Of a stretch of DNA of 64,000 nt, positions 18,692-28,770 are shown piece by piece; position 1 is the first letter of the stretch, and each line of letters begins with the position of its first letter. Origin of the DNA: Bacillota bacterium (GTDB taxonomy: Bacteria > Bacillota > Bacilli > Paenibacillales > NBRC-103111). The notes beneath the pieces were generated by a model. That model did no database searches and was not told the origin of the DNA. It saw only the letters and a list, made by a program, of their open reading frames with translations. The position numbers and the translations under genes are program-made. Location: NCBI GenBank assembly GCA_023388055.1, contig JAEWGW010000016.1, positions 62,001 through 126,000 on the forward strand. The letters run 5' to 3'.

Positions 18692-19312
18692 GTGAGCGAT
18701 TTTAGGCCTTTTGCCGATTTACAGCTGGACGTTCTGAGGGAAGTCGGAAATATCGGCGCAGGCCACGCGGCCACTGCCCTCGCTAAATTATTGGACAAGC
18801 CTGTGGACATGATGGTGCCTAAGGTGCGGGTTGTACCTTTCGAGGAAATTGCCGAAAGTGTCGGCGGCGTCGAACAGGTGGTTGTAGCCATTTTCTTGCG
18901 CATTGATGGTGAAACACCGGGCAACATGTTTTTTATCCTGACACAGGAGTCCGCTAAACGGCTCTTGCGGAAGATCGTTGGTATTGAAGTGGAGAACGAT
19001 GAGTTTTATTCGGAAATGGAGCTTTCTGCATTGAATGAAATCGGCAATATTCTGGCCGGCTCTTATCTTTCTTCTCTTGCGGATTTCACCAATCTGAATA
19101 TGCAGCCGACCGTTCCGTCTCTTGCCATTGATATGGCCGGTGCGATTCTCACCTACGGGCTTTTGCAGTACGGGGAGATGGGCGACCATGCCCTGTTGAT
19201 TGATACGGCATTCCTGGAGGGCAAAGATGAAGTGGAGGGACATTTTTTCCTGATTCCCGATCCCGAGTCCTTTGACAGAATTTTTGTAGCGTTGGGAGTG
19301 CCTCACGAATGA
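18692..19312 (+). CDS. cheC: CheY-P phosphatase CheC
   Basis: 206 residues. Two phosphatase signatures D/S-x3-E-x2-N are present (DVLREVGN near residue 10 and SALNEIGN near 112). CheC dephosphorylates CheY-P and regulates CheD, whose gene follows with a 4-base overlap. Start GTG 18692 immediately follows the cheW stop. Confidence 0.95.
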   Translation: MSDFRPFADLQLDVLREVGNIGAGHAATALAKLLDKPVDMMVPKVRVVPFEEIAESVGGVEQVVVAIFLRIDGETPGNMFFILTQESAKRLLRKIVGIEVENDEFYSEMELSALNEIGNILAGSYLSSLADFTNLNMQPTVPSLAIDMAGAILTYGLLQYGEMGDHALLIDTAFLEGKDEVEGHFFLIPDPESFDRIFVALGVPHE

Positions 19313-19803
19313 CCCAAGACGGAATTATCAAGGTTGGAATGGCAGACTTGAATGTGGCCGCCATAACGGGCATTCTGAAGACGACGGGTCTGGGTTCCTG
19401 TGTCGGCGTTACGCTGTATGATTCCAGAACCAAAATCGCCGGTATGGCACATGTGATGCTGCCGTCTTCGGATATTGCCAAGGAAGGGAGCCTTAACATC
19501 GCCAAATATGCGGATACGGCACTTCCCGACATGATTGCCAAGATGGAGAAGCTGGGAGCTGCGCTCAGCCGGATGGAAGCCAAGCTGGCGGGGGGCGCGC
19601 AGATGTTTGCCTTCTCCAACAACAGCGACACCATGCGGATCGGCCCCCGGAATGTGGATTCCTGCAAGGAAATGCTGGCCCGTTACCGGATTCCTATTCT
19701 ATCGGAGGATACCGGCGGCAACTACGGCCGCACCATTGAGTTTGATTGCACCACCGGAAAGCTGATGATCCGCAGTGTACAACACGGAGTAAAGGAAATA
19801 TAG
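19309..19803 (+). CDS. cheD: Chemoreceptor glutamine deamidase CheD
   Basis: 164 residues. The catalytic Cys lies in GLGSCVGV (about residue 33) and the His in GMAHVMLP (about 50). It deamidates receptor glutamines and, with CheC and CheY-P, forms a feedback loop typical of Bacillus chemotaxis. ATG overlaps the cheC stop. Confidence 0.95.
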   Translation: MTQDGIIKVGMADLNVAAITGILKTTGLGSCVGVTLYDSRTKIAGMAHVMLPSSDIAKEGSLNIAKYADTALPDMIAKMEKLGAALSRMEAKLAGGAQMFAFSNNSDTMRIGPRNVDSCKEMLARYRIPILSEDTGGNYGRTIEFDCTTGKLMIRSVQHGVKEI

Positions 19804-19805
19804 CC

Positions 19806-20219
19806 ATGGCCGGAAACTTGAAATGGAACCTTATAACGGGATTAATCGGCTTTGCGGGCACCTTGGCCCTTTCTATGCCGCATAACATCTTGAAGACGGC
19901 GTTCATTCAGAGCTTGTACAGCTTTATCTTTCTTTTTTTGATTACGTTTTTGGCCCGTTGGCTGCTGGGGCTTATCGCCCAATCCGCCCAAACTCCGGAA
20001 GCTGCGGCGGAGGCTGTTAGCCGGGAGCTGGAGCGGGAGGAAGAAGTAAGAGGAACGAGGATTGACCTGGCCACTCCGGAGGATGATTCGTCCGTTTTGT
20101 CCCAGGCAGGAGCTGACACTGGTTTTACGCCACTGAATCCGCCCAAGCTTACCACCGATTTCGGGGAGCAGCGGACGGAGGACGCGGTACAGGCATTACG
20201 CCAAATGACTGATAAATAA
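19806..20219 (+). CDS. Unknown small membrane protein between cheD and sigD
   Basis: 137 residues from ATG 19806, two bases after the cheD stop; an upstream in-frame extension to 19746 would run inside cheD and is unlikely. Two hydrophobic segments (about 7-25 LITGLIGFAGTLALSM and 35-58 LYSFIFLFLITFLARWLLGL) are followed by an acidic, Glu/Ala-rich cytoplasmic tail with many charged residues. No family recognised. B. subtilis has no gene here, so it is a lineage-specific member of the fla/che operon. A role in motility is inferred from position only. Confidence 0.72.
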   Translation: MAGNLKWNLITGLIGFAGTLALSMPHNILKTAFIQSLYSFIFLFLITFLARWLLGLIAQSAQTPEAAAEAVSRELEREEEVRGTRIDLATPEDDSSVLSQAGADTGFTPLNPPKLTTDFGEQRTEDAVQALRQMTDK

Positions 20220-20231
20220 GGGTGGTGAACC

Positions 20232-21026
20232 TTGACCTTGATGGAGCATAAAACATCCAAAATTTCCCATATGGAGCTATGGCGCTTATGGAAGGAAGAA
20301 GGCAAGGTTGAAGCCAAAAAGGAATTGATTGAGCTTTTCTTGCCCCTGGTGGATTTCGTCAGCAACCGGTTAGCCATCGGGCTTCCGCGGAATGTATCCA
20401 AGGAAGATTTGAACAGCTACGGCATACTCGGTCTCATCGATGCTGTGGAAAAGTTTGATTACCTGCGCGGATTGCAGTTTGAGACTTACGCCTCCTGGCG
20501 GATCCGCGGCGCCGTCATCGACGGGCTCAGACAGGGTGATTGGGTTCCCCGCTCCGTGCGGGAGAAAGCCAAAAGGATAGAAGACGCATACCAAAAATTA
20601 GAACAACAATATTTGCGTTCGGTTTCCGACGAGGAAATGAGCGTGCATCTTCAGATCTCCATTCCCGAATTCCAGCAGATGCTTCAAGACATTGCCGTCA
20701 CGACCATCGGATCCTTCGATGATCCCATCCGGGATGAGGAAGCGGAAACCCGCTTGTCCTTGCTGGTTGACGAACGGGCTGCCAAACCGGAGGATACCGT
20801 CAACGAGGTATTCCTCAAGGAAATGCTGGCCAAGTCTATTGAACGCCTGACGGAAAAAGAACGGACTGTGGTTTCCCTCTTTTACTTCGAAGACCTATCC
20901 CTAAGCGAAATCGCTGAAGTCATGTCTCTTTCACCTTCTCGGATATCCCAGCTTCATTCCAAGGCCATTCTCCGGCTGCGCGGTGCCTTAAGCCGGTTCA
21001 AGGAACAATTAATGCAGAATTCATGA
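20232..21026 (+). CDS. sigD: RNA polymerase sigma factor SigD (FliA/WhiG family)
   Basis: 264 residues. Region 2 contains EDLNSYGILGLIDAVEKFD and FETYASWRIRGAVIDGLR (in part), region 3 DWVPRSVREKAKRI, and region 4 LTEKERTVVSLFYFEDLSLSEIAE with an HTH ending SPSRISQLH. SigD directs late flagellar, chemoreceptor and autolysin genes. TTG 20232 follows GGTGGTG by about 5 bases; an in-frame ATG at 20241 (MEHKTS) is an equally possible start. Confidence 0.96.
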   Translation: MTLMEHKTSKISHMELWRLWKEEGKVEAKKELIELFLPLVDFVSNRLAIGLPRNVSKEDLNSYGILGLIDAVEKFDYLRGLQFETYASWRIRGAVIDGLRQGDWVPRSVREKAKRIEDAYQKLEQQYLRSVSDEEMSVHLQISIPEFQQMLQDIAVTTIGSFDDPIRDEEAETRLSLLVDERAAKPEDTVNEVFLKEMLAKSIERLTEKERTVVSLFYFEDLSLSEIAEVMSLSPSRISQLHSKAILRLRGALSRFKEQLMQNS

Positions 21027-21044
21027 GTCTCGGAAGAAGGTGCG

Positions 21045-22457
21045 ATGATGGATGAGCAGGTCCTGCCTTTGGAATATTACGTGAACCTTACGGTTTCCAA
21101 CGACAAGTTGAAGGCGTTTGTTCATTTTACAAACGTGGAGCAGGGATTTTCGTGCAAGCTGTCCCAATTGGAAGAGCTTCTGAAAAACAATCACATTGTT
21201 TATGGCATTGAGCAGGGAATATTGGAGCAGATCGCCAGAGATGCAGGCCCTTTTCTTGCGAGAAAAACAATGGTGGCTTCAGGAGATGAGCCGGTAGACG
21301 GCAAGGACGGCTATATGGAGTGGGTCTTCGATTTGGATACGAAAACAAAAAGACCCATGGAACGTGAGGATGGGACTGTTAATTATAAAGAAGTTACATC
21401 CATTAACAATATTCAAAAAGGCCAAATCATCGCCCGCCGCATTATGTCGGAAGAAGGCAAAAACGGGAAGGCTGTTACTGGCGAGCCGCTGTTTGCCCGA
21501 ACCGGTAAGGAAGTGCGCTTCAAGCTGGGGAAAAACGTGATTACCGATGCCGAGCAAAGCGGCATTTACGCGGCTATCGACGGCGTTGTGGTGAAGACGG
21601 ACCGGGACAAAATCAATGTATTCCCCATCTATGAAGTAAACGGGGATGTAGACTTCAATGTTGGCAATATTAACTTTATCGGCTCCGTGGTGATCCGCGG
21701 GAATGTGCAGCCCGGCTTTAAAATCCGGGCTGCAGGGGACATCCGCATAAGCGGCGGGGTGGAAGCGGCGGAGCTGGAGGCGGAAGGGTCCATCGAAATC
21801 AGCGGAGGGATCCTGGGCCAGAATAAGGGCAGCGTGAAAGCCGGGAAATCCATTAAAAGCTCGTTTATCCAGGATGGCATAGTGGAGGCAGGGGAGGATG
21901 TTATCGTTTCCCAAAGCATCATGCACTCCAATGTCCGTGCAGGCCGCTCTGTTGTCTGCCAAGGAACCAAGGGGCTGATTGTTGGGGGCACCGTACAAGC
22001 AGGCGAGAAGGTCGTGGCCCGGACGGTGGGCAACTCCATGTCCACCATTACTGCCATTGAGGTGGGGGTGGCACCGGAGCTGCGGAACAAGCTGGTGCAG
22101 CTGCGGCAAAGCCTGCGTGAGCATATGGATAATATGGACAAAACGGTAAAAGCCTTGGTCCTTCTGGACCAAATGGCCGCCAACGGGCAGTTGAATCCCG
22201 AACGCCTCAGCATGCGGATTAAGCTGGTGCATACCCGCAAGCAGCTGGTGGAGGCCATGTCGGTCATTAAGGATGAAATTCTGGTGATTGAAAAATCGCT
22301 GGAGGATACAGACAAGGCAGTGGTAATGGTCACCTCGATGATTTACGGCGGAGCCAAGGTTGTAATCGGGCGGTTTACCCGGTTTATTAAGGATCCCGCC
22401 TCACATGTATGCTTTAAGATGGAAAGCGGGGATATTGTAACGACATCCAATTTTTAA
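21045..22457 (+). CDS. FapA/DUF342 family protein
   Basis: 470 residues. The central part (about 180-330) contains repeating hydrophobic-Gly units such as GDVDFNVGNINFIGSVVIRG and SIEISGGI/GSVKAGKSIKSS, typical of the right-handed beta-helix of FapA/DUF342 proteins. A coiled-coil (about 345-430) follows and a short beta tail ends in GRFTRFIKDPASHVCFKM. FapA in Vibrio takes part in glucose signalling to flagellar polarity; in Bacillales its role is unknown. Lying directly behind sigD suggests regulation of motility or surface polysaccharide. Confidence 0.82.
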   Translation: MMDEQVLPLEYYVNLTVSNDKLKAFVHFTNVEQGFSCKLSQLEELLKNNHIVYGIEQGILEQIARDAGPFLARKTMVASGDEPVDGKDGYMEWVFDLDTKTKRPMEREDGTVNYKEVTSINNIQKGQIIARRIMSEEGKNGKAVTGEPLFARTGKEVRFKLGKNVITDAEQSGIYAAIDGVVVKTDRDKINVFPIYEVNGDVDFNVGNINFIGSVVIRGNVQPGFKIRAAGDIRISGGVEAAELEAEGSIEISGGILGQNKGSVKAGKSIKSSFIQDGIVEAGEDVIVSQSIMHSNVRAGRSVVCQGTKGLIVGGTVQAGEKVVARTVGNSMSTITAIEVGVAPELRNKLVQLRQSLREHMDNMDKTVKALVLLDQMAANGQLNPERLSMRIKLVHTRKQLVEAMSVIKDEILVIEKSLEDTDKAVVMVTSMIYGGAKVVIGRFTRFIKDPASHVCFKMESGDIVTTSNF

Positions 22458-22472
22458 TGCGGGAGGGGGAGA

Positions 22473-22802
22473 ATGATGAGCCTTAAAGCGGTGGACATGT
22501 CATTTGCCGTACATAAGAACGCCGATGCCGGGCAGCTTCAGCGGGAAATCCAGCAGAAGCCCCAGGTGGACCAGATGGCCTTGGCCGAGGTGCAGCAGCG
22601 GACTGCAGAAGGCGCCCGCAAGCGCGCCGAAGGGTTGAAGGAAACGGATAAATCCGCAATCCGCAATGGACAAGAGGAGAAAAAACGCAGGCAAGGCAGC
22701 GCCGCCCAAACTTCCCAAGGCGCTTCAGACCCCTCCCCCAGCCAGACTCCAGCCCAGGCGGAGCATCCCTACAAGGGCCATCATGTGGATGTGTCCCTGT
22801 GA
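22473..22802 (+). CDS. Small charged protein of unknown function
   Basis: 109 residues with no membrane segment. The middle (about 20-75) is rich in Gln, Glu, Lys and Arg and predicted helical (EVQQRTAEGARKRAEG). A Ser/Pro/Gln-rich disordered stretch follows, ending in HPYKGHHVDVSL. GGGAGGGGG precedes ATG 22473, and spacing to both neighbours is short. No family recognised. The Lys/Arg-rich centre and conserved-looking terminal HPYKG motif suggest a real protein rather than a chance frame. Confidence 0.62.
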   Translation: MMSLKAVDMSFAVHKNADAGQLQREIQQKPQVDQMALAEVQQRTAEGARKRAEGLKETDKSAIRNGQEEKKRRQGSAAQTSQGASDPSPSQTPAQAEHPYKGHHVDVSL

Positions 22803-22844
22803 AAACCCGGGCCGTACGGCCGGAAGAAGCGGAAGTGACGATTT

Positions 22845-23411
22845 ATGAATGAGCCATACATATATGTTGTGCTGATCGGGTTATGCATACTGGTGTTCTC
22901 CTTTTTGTTCGCCAAGCCCCAAAAACTGGCCCCGCCCCAATCCCCGCAGATTATGCAGGAGGTGGAGGAGACCATGGAAGGGTTTTTGGCCGAGCTGGAG
23001 GAGGACAATCAGAAGCTTCTGGACACCATCACCCACATGAAGGAAAGCCACAACCAATCCCTCCACAAGATGACCGAGCGGATGGAACGGCTGGAGCAGG
23101 AATTTCAGCAGGAGCGCCAGGACTGGAAGCGTCTTGTATTGATGACTGCGGAGAAAACGGGGCAGGCGCCGGCAAAAAGTGCTCTGCCTCCCCAGGCGCA
23201 GCCCCTTCCACAGCCGGAGCCCCTCCCGGTTCCGGAGGAGCCGCAGAAGCCCGCCGCGGGCATCCGGGGGCGCTACGAGGAAGTGCTGCGCCTGCATGAT
23301 GACGGCAAATCGGTTGATTATATTGCCCGCAAGTGTGGTCTGAACAAAGGCGAGGTTAATCTGATCATCCAGCTGGCTCTACAGGAGGAGGAGGCAAATG
23401 CGAAAAAATAA
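22845..23411 (+). CDS. SwrB-like membrane coiled-coil protein (DUF6115 type)
   Basis: 188 residues. One N-terminal membrane helix (about 5-22, YVVLIGLCILVFSFLFA) leads to a long acidic coiled coil (35-105) and a Pro-rich spacer. A C-terminal domain RYEEVLRLHDDGKSVDYIARKCGLNKGEVNLII resembles a small HTH. The architecture and position after sigD match B. subtilis SwrB (YlxL), which promotes assembly of the flagellar type III export apparatus for swarming. Sequence identity cannot be tested here, so the name is tentative. Confidence 0.7.
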   Translation: MNEPYIYVVLIGLCILVFSFLFAKPQKLAPPQSPQIMQEVEETMEGFLAELEEDNQKLLDTITHMKESHNQSLHKMTERMERLEQEFQQERQDWKRLVLMTAEKTGQAPAKSALPPQAQPLPQPEPLPVPEEPQKPAAGIRGRYEEVLRLHDDGKSVDYIARKCGLNKGEVNLIIQLALQEEEANAKK

Positions 23412-23925
23412 GCCTTTCCAATACGGCTTGGGTACCGGTATGATCGCAGGCGCCCTGCTCCTGCAGCTGATGATTTCGGCCAAAGGAGCGGGCACACCGG
23501 CTCTCCCTGAGCCCGGAGCCCCCTCTTCCGCACCGCAGCTGACCGCCCAGGAGGTCCGGGAAAGGGCGGATGCCTTGAACCTTCAGGTTTATGACAAGGG
23601 GATCAAGCTTTACAAGCAAAACGAGCTGGATGATTCGGTGTCTAAGGCTGTTGCGGCAGCCAGAGCGGAGGAGGCGGCCAAGGCTCAGACACAAACCCAG
23701 GCGCCGGCCAAGGAAATCAATGTCTTTATCACCGAGGGGATGTCAGCCTCCATGGTTTCCGACTACCTGTTCCGCAGCGGGGTGATCAGCGACAAGCAGG
23801 CATTCGATGAGGCGCTGCGGTCCAATCAATTGAACACGAAAATCCGCTCCGGGCTGTACAGCTTCGGGGTCAATCATAATATCCAGGACGTGGTTGCCCG
23901 TTTGACAACAATTCCCCCCACCTGA
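23398..23925 (+). CDS. Small YceG/MltG-like membrane protein
   Basis: 175 residues. A membrane anchor at about 10-27 is followed by an Ala/Gln-rich helical stretch (about 75-105) and a C-terminal domain INVFITEGMSASMVSDYLFRSGVI...LYSFGVNHNIQDVVARL. That domain resembles the LysM-like subdomain of endolytic transglycosylase MltG (YceG family). The catalytic transglycosylase part is missing, so it is not an enzyme by itself; it may bind peptidoglycan. It overlaps the preceding gene by 14 bases and ends the fla/che transcription unit. Confidence 0.66.
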   Translation: MRKNKPFQYGLGTGMIAGALLLQLMISAKGAGTPALPEPGAPSSAPQLTAQEVRERADALNLQVYDKGIKLYKQNELDDSVSKAVAAARAEEAAKAQTQTQAPAKEINVFITEGMSASMVSDYLFRSGVISDKQAFDEALRSNQLNTKIRSGLYSFGVNHNIQDVVARLTTIPPT

Positions 23926-23927
23926 CA

Positions 23928-23965
23928 CCCCCCGCTGTCTCCCAAGGAGGCAACCGGGGGTTTTT
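23928..23965 (+). terminator. Terminator at the end of the fla/che operon
   Basis: An imperfect GC-rich stem (CCCCCCG and CTCC on the left; GGAG and CGGGGG on the right) is followed by TTTTT at 23961-23965, three bases after the stop of the last gene. Confidence 0.75.
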
Positions 23966-23993
23966 GCATAATCCTGGGGCCACTATTCGACAG

Positions 23994-24022
23994 TTGCATC
24001 CATTGTCATGTTATGCTATATT
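23994..24022 (+). promoter_or_regulatory. SigA-type promoter of rpsB
   Basis: TTGCAT at 23994-23999 and TATATT at 24017-24022 are separated by exactly 17 bases. A leader of about 120 bases follows, with a GTGTT/AACAC hairpin near 24030-24050. It lies just after the fla/che terminator, so ribosomal protein synthesis is uncoupled from motility. Confidence 0.7.
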
Positions 24023-24149
24023 TAATAGCGGTGTTAAAAAACACACGCCGGCGAATCCCGGAAACGGTGCTCTCATGCAGAGTTTTTCCGTGGAGATGAA
24101 GTTGGCGGAGGGACACTAAAAAACCAAAATTGTGAGGAGGTGTGTGAGG

Positions 24150-24848
24150 ATGGCAGTTATTTCCATGAAACAGCTTTTGGAAGCTGGGGTACACTTCGGT
24201 CACCAAACCCGTCGTTGGAACCCGAAAATGGATAAATTCATCTTCACCGAAAGAAACGGCATTTACATTATCGACCTGCAAAAGACAGTTAAGAAGGTCG
24301 AGGAAGCTTACAACTTCGTTAAGTCTGTCGCAGCAGAAGGCGGCACTTTCCTGTTCGTAGGCACCAAGAAGCAAGCTCAGGATTCCGTAAAGGAAGAAGC
24401 TGAGCGCAGCGGCATGTACTACATCAACCAACGTTGGTTGGGTGGTACGCTGACCAACTTCTCCACCATTCAAAAGCGGATCGACCGCCTGCATGAGCTG
24501 GAGCGTTGGGAGCAAGACGGCACTTTTGACGTGCTGCCGAAGAAGGAAGTTATCATCCTGCGCAAGGAAATGGAGCGTCTGGAGAAATTCCTGGGCGGCA
24601 TCAAGAACATGAAGGGCCTGCCGAGCGCATTGTTCATTATCGATCCCCGCAAGGAACGCATTGCCGTTGCTGAAGCGCGCAAGCTGGGTATCCCGATCGT
24701 TGGCATCGTGGACACCAACTGCGACCCGGACGAAATCGACTATGTCATCCCCGGCAACGACGACGCTATCCGCGCAGTCAAGCTGCTGACAGCTAAGATT
24801 GCCGATGCCGTAATCGAAGCCCATCAAGGCGAACAAACGACTGCGTAA
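24150..24848 (+). CDS. rpsB: 30S ribosomal protein S2
   Basis: 232 residues. [27 protein letters not shown] and [14 protein letters not shown] (in part), [30 protein letters not shown] are diagnostic of bacterial S2. The in-frame GTG at 24132 lies before the site GAGGAGGTG; ATG 24150 gives the standard N-terminus. S2 is a late-assembling small-subunit protein that contacts S1 or the 5' leader region. Confidence 0.98.
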   Translation: MAVISMKQLLEAGVHFGHQTRRWNPKMDKFIFTERNGIYIIDLQKTVKKVEEAYNFVKSVAAEGGTFLFVGTKKQAQDSVKEEAERSGMYYINQRWLGGTLTNFSTIQKRIDRLHELERWEQDGTFDVLPKKEVIILRKEMERLEKFLGGIKNMKGLPSALFIIDPRKERIAVAEARKLGIPIVGIVDTNCDPDEIDYVIPGNDDAIRAVKLLTAKIADAVIEAHQGEQTTA

Positions 24849-24877
24849 GCAGTGATATAACCAAACGGCAATATACC

Positions 24878-24922
24878 AGGGGTGGGTTGAAGGTGTAATA
24901 ACCTATCACCACCCCTTTTTTT
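24878..24922 (+). terminator. Intrinsic terminator/attenuator between rpsB and tsf
   Basis: AGGGGTGG at 24878-24885 pairs with CCACCCC plus T at 24909-24916. An inner AGGT/ACCT helix is present and seven T residues follow. It would reduce transcription from rpsB into tsf. Confidence 0.85.
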
Positions 24923-25001
24923 CGGGAAAAGTGTGTTAAGCCCAATCCAATTCTTCGATTCCCGGCTACCGGGAACGATCACCTTCAGGAGGTTAAACCA
25001 T

Positions 25002-26533
<1,532 letters not shown>

Positions 26534-27088
26534 ATGGCGCAATCCGTGAAGAAAAACGCCGAAGAACGTATGGAAAAAGCAGTAACATCCCTGAAGAAGG
26601 AACTGGCGTCCCTGCGTGCCGGACGTGCCAGCACCAGCCTGCTGGACCGGATTCAAGTGGAATATTACGGTGCGATGACACCTGTGAACCAACTGGGCAA
26701 CATCACTCTGCCTGACTCCCGGACGCTCTTGATCCAGCCCTGGGACAAGTCAGTGATGAGCGCCATTGAGAAGGCGATTATGAAGTCGGATCTGGGACTT
26801 ACTCCCGGCAACGACGGCAGTGTCATCCGGCTGGTGATTCCCGCTCTGACCGAGGAGCGCCGCCAGGAGCTGGTGAAGCTGATTCGGAAATACGGCGAAG
26901 AGGCTAAGGTTGCCATCCGCAACATTCGCCGTGACGCCAACGACGATATCAAGAAGCTGGAGAAAACCGGCATGCCGGAGGATGAATCCCGCCGCCATCA
27001 GGACGATATCCAGAAGCAAACCGATAAGTACGTGGCTGAAATCGAGAAGGTTTTGGCAGCGAAGGAAAAGGAAATCATGGAAGTATAA
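26534..27088 (+). CDS. frr: Ribosome recycling factor
   Basis: 184 residues, the canonical length. [37 protein letters not shown] and [10 protein letters not shown] are RRF signatures. With EF-G it splits the post-termination ribosome. ATG directly follows the pyrH stop, so translation is coupled. Confidence 0.98.
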   Translation: MAQSVKKNAEERMEKAVTSLKKELASLRAGRASTSLLDRIQVEYYGAMTPVNQLGNITLPDSRTLLIQPWDKSVMSAIEKAIMKSDLGLTPGNDGSVIRLVIPALTEERRQELVKLIRKYGEEAKVAIRNIRRDANDDIKKLEKTGMPEDESRRHQDDIQKQTDKYVAEIEKVLAAKEKEIMEV

Positions 27089-27091
27089 AAC

Positions 27092-27118
27092 AACAGCCCC
27101 TTTCAATAAGGGGCTGTT
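27092..27118 (+). terminator. Hairpin after frr, without a strong U-run
   Basis: AACAGCCCCTT and AAGGGGCTGTT form an 11-bp perfect stem four bases after the frr stop, followed by CGGCC rather than T residues. It may be a weak terminator or an mRNA 3' stabiliser ahead of uppS. Confidence 0.5.
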
Positions 27119-27158
27119 CGGCCAAATCGGCCAAAACATGTGTGCCGGGGGAGATGAC

Positions 27159-27932
27159 ATGTTTCATTTGTTCAGAAAGGGAAAAACCGAGGAGGCGGCT
27201 CACGGGGAGATCACGAGAGAATCGCTTCTCCAGGGCCAGGTCCCCCGGCATGTTGCAGTCATCATGGACGGCAACGGACGGTGGGCCAAACAACGCGGAC
27301 TTCCCCGCATCGCCGGACACCACAGCGGTATGAAGGCGGTCAAACGGGCAACCATCGCCGCCGACGACCTGGGCGTCAAAGTATTGACCATGTATGCCTT
27401 TTCGACAGAAAATTGGACCAGACCCCAGGAGGAAGTGGACTTCCTGATGAAGCTTCCCCAGGAGTTTCTGGCCATTGAGCTGGATGAGCTGGTGGAGAAG
27501 AATGTGCAGGTCCGTATGACCGGTATCAGAGAGGGGCTGCCCGCCCATACGCTGAAGGCGCTTGATGAAGCAGAGGTGCGCACCCGCGGCAATACCGGTC
27601 TTATTCTTAATTTTGCCTTGAACTACGGCGGCCGCAGTGAAATGCTGATCGCCATGCGGCAGGTGGCAGAGCGTGTGAAGAACGGCGAGCTTGCCGTGGA
27701 GGATATCCAGGAGGAGACCATTCAGTCCTCACTCCTAACCTCTCATCTGCCTGATCCGGATCTCCTGATCCGCACCAGCGGGGAGCTGCGGCTCTCCAAC
27801 TTTATGCTTTGGCAGATGGCCTATACGGAGCTGTATTTCTCGCCCTTGTACTGGCCGGATTTTGGGGAGAAGCAATTCTTCGAGGCCGTACATGAGTATC
27901 AGAGAAGGTCGAGACGTTATGGCGGCCTGTGA
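27159..27932 (+). CDS. uppS: Isoprenyl (undecaprenyl diphosphate) synthase
   Basis: 257 residues. HVAVIMDGNGRWAKQRG holds the catalytic Asp; YAFSTENWTRP and DLLIRTSGELRLSNF are cis-prenyltransferase signatures. It makes the C55 lipid carrier for peptidoglycan and teichoic acid. Start ATG 27159 has GGGGGAG upstream; a longer frame reaching into frr is not used. Confidence 0.96.
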   Translation: MFHLFRKGKTEEAAHGEITRESLLQGQVPRHVAVIMDGNGRWAKQRGLPRIAGHHSGMKAVKRATIAADDLGVKVLTMYAFSTENWTRPQEEVDFLMKLPQEFLAIELDELVEKNVQVRMTGIREGLPAHTLKALDEAEVRTRGNTGLILNFALNYGGRSEMLIAMRQVAERVKNGELAVEDIQEETIQSSLLTSHLPDPDLLIRTSGELRLSNFMLWQMAYTELYFSPLYWPDFGEKQFFEAVHEYQRRSRRYGGL

Positions 27933-27950
27933 CCCATTGGAGGAATCGGC

Positions 27951-28745
27951 TTGAAACAGCGGATTATCACCGGCGTGCTGGCCGGAGGCGTATTTGTAGC
28001 AATGCTGGCGCTGGGCGGCTATTGGTTTTTGGGACTGGTGCTGCTTATGGCCATAATCGGTTATGATGAATTCATCCGGATGAACGGGCTGCAGAAGCAG
28101 CATTTCACCCGGTTTTTCGGCATGGCGGCCACTGTATGTCTGGTTGTTCCATGGGAGACCGGCCGGATCGGCTTCGGTTTGCCTGCGGAATCCTTTGTGT
28201 GGCTGATTCTATTCGTGCTGCTGGCAGTAACGGTCATATCCAAAAACAAGGTCACCATTGACCACGCGGCGGTTATGTTTGTTGGTATTATCTATATCGG
28301 CTTCGGTTTTCATTATATGGTGTCGTCCCGCTGGATTGAAACGGACGGCCTGTTCTGGACGCTGCTGACCTTTCTGTGCATCTGGGCTTCGGATGCAGGG
28401 GCTTATTTCGCCGGGGTGGCCTTCGGCAAAACACCCATGTGGCCTACCATAAGTCCGAAGAAAACCATTGAAGGGGCTGTAGGCGGCCTGCTGTTGGCCG
28501 TTGTGGTGGCGTTGGCTTTCCATTTTTATGCCCCGGATATTCTGAGTATGGGGAGAGCGGCGGCGATCGGGGTTTTGGCTGCAGCCGTGGGCCAAATGGG
28601 GGATCTGATCCAGTCGGCATATAAACGTGTCAAGGGGATCAAGGATACAGGCACCATCCTTCCCGGCCATGGAGGCATTCTGGACCGGGTGGACAGCTGG
28701 CTGATTGTGTTCCCGTTCCTCTGTCTGGTTTCCCTTATTCCGTAA
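27951..28745 (+). CDS. cdsA: Phosphatidate cytidylyltransferase
   Basis: 264 residues with about seven membrane helices. The family signature near the C-terminus ([28 protein letters not shown]) is complete. It makes CDP-diacylglycerol from CTP and phosphatidic acid. TTG 27951 has TTGGAGGA upstream. Confidence 0.96.
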   Translation: MKQRIITGVLAGGVFVAMLALGGYWFLGLVLLMAIIGYDEFIRMNGLQKQHFTRFFGMAATVCLVVPWETGRIGFGLPAESFVWLILFVLLAVTVISKNKVTIDHAAVMFVGIIYIGFGFHYMVSSRWIETDGLFWTLLTFLCIWASDAGAYFAGVAFGKTPMWPTISPKKTIEGAVGGLLLAVVVALAFHFYAPDILSMGRAAAIGVLAAAVGQMGDLIQSAYKRVKGIKDTGTILPGHGGILDRVDSWLIVFPFLCLVSLIP

Positions 28746-28770
28746 TCAAGAAGCAAAGGACGTGCGCACC

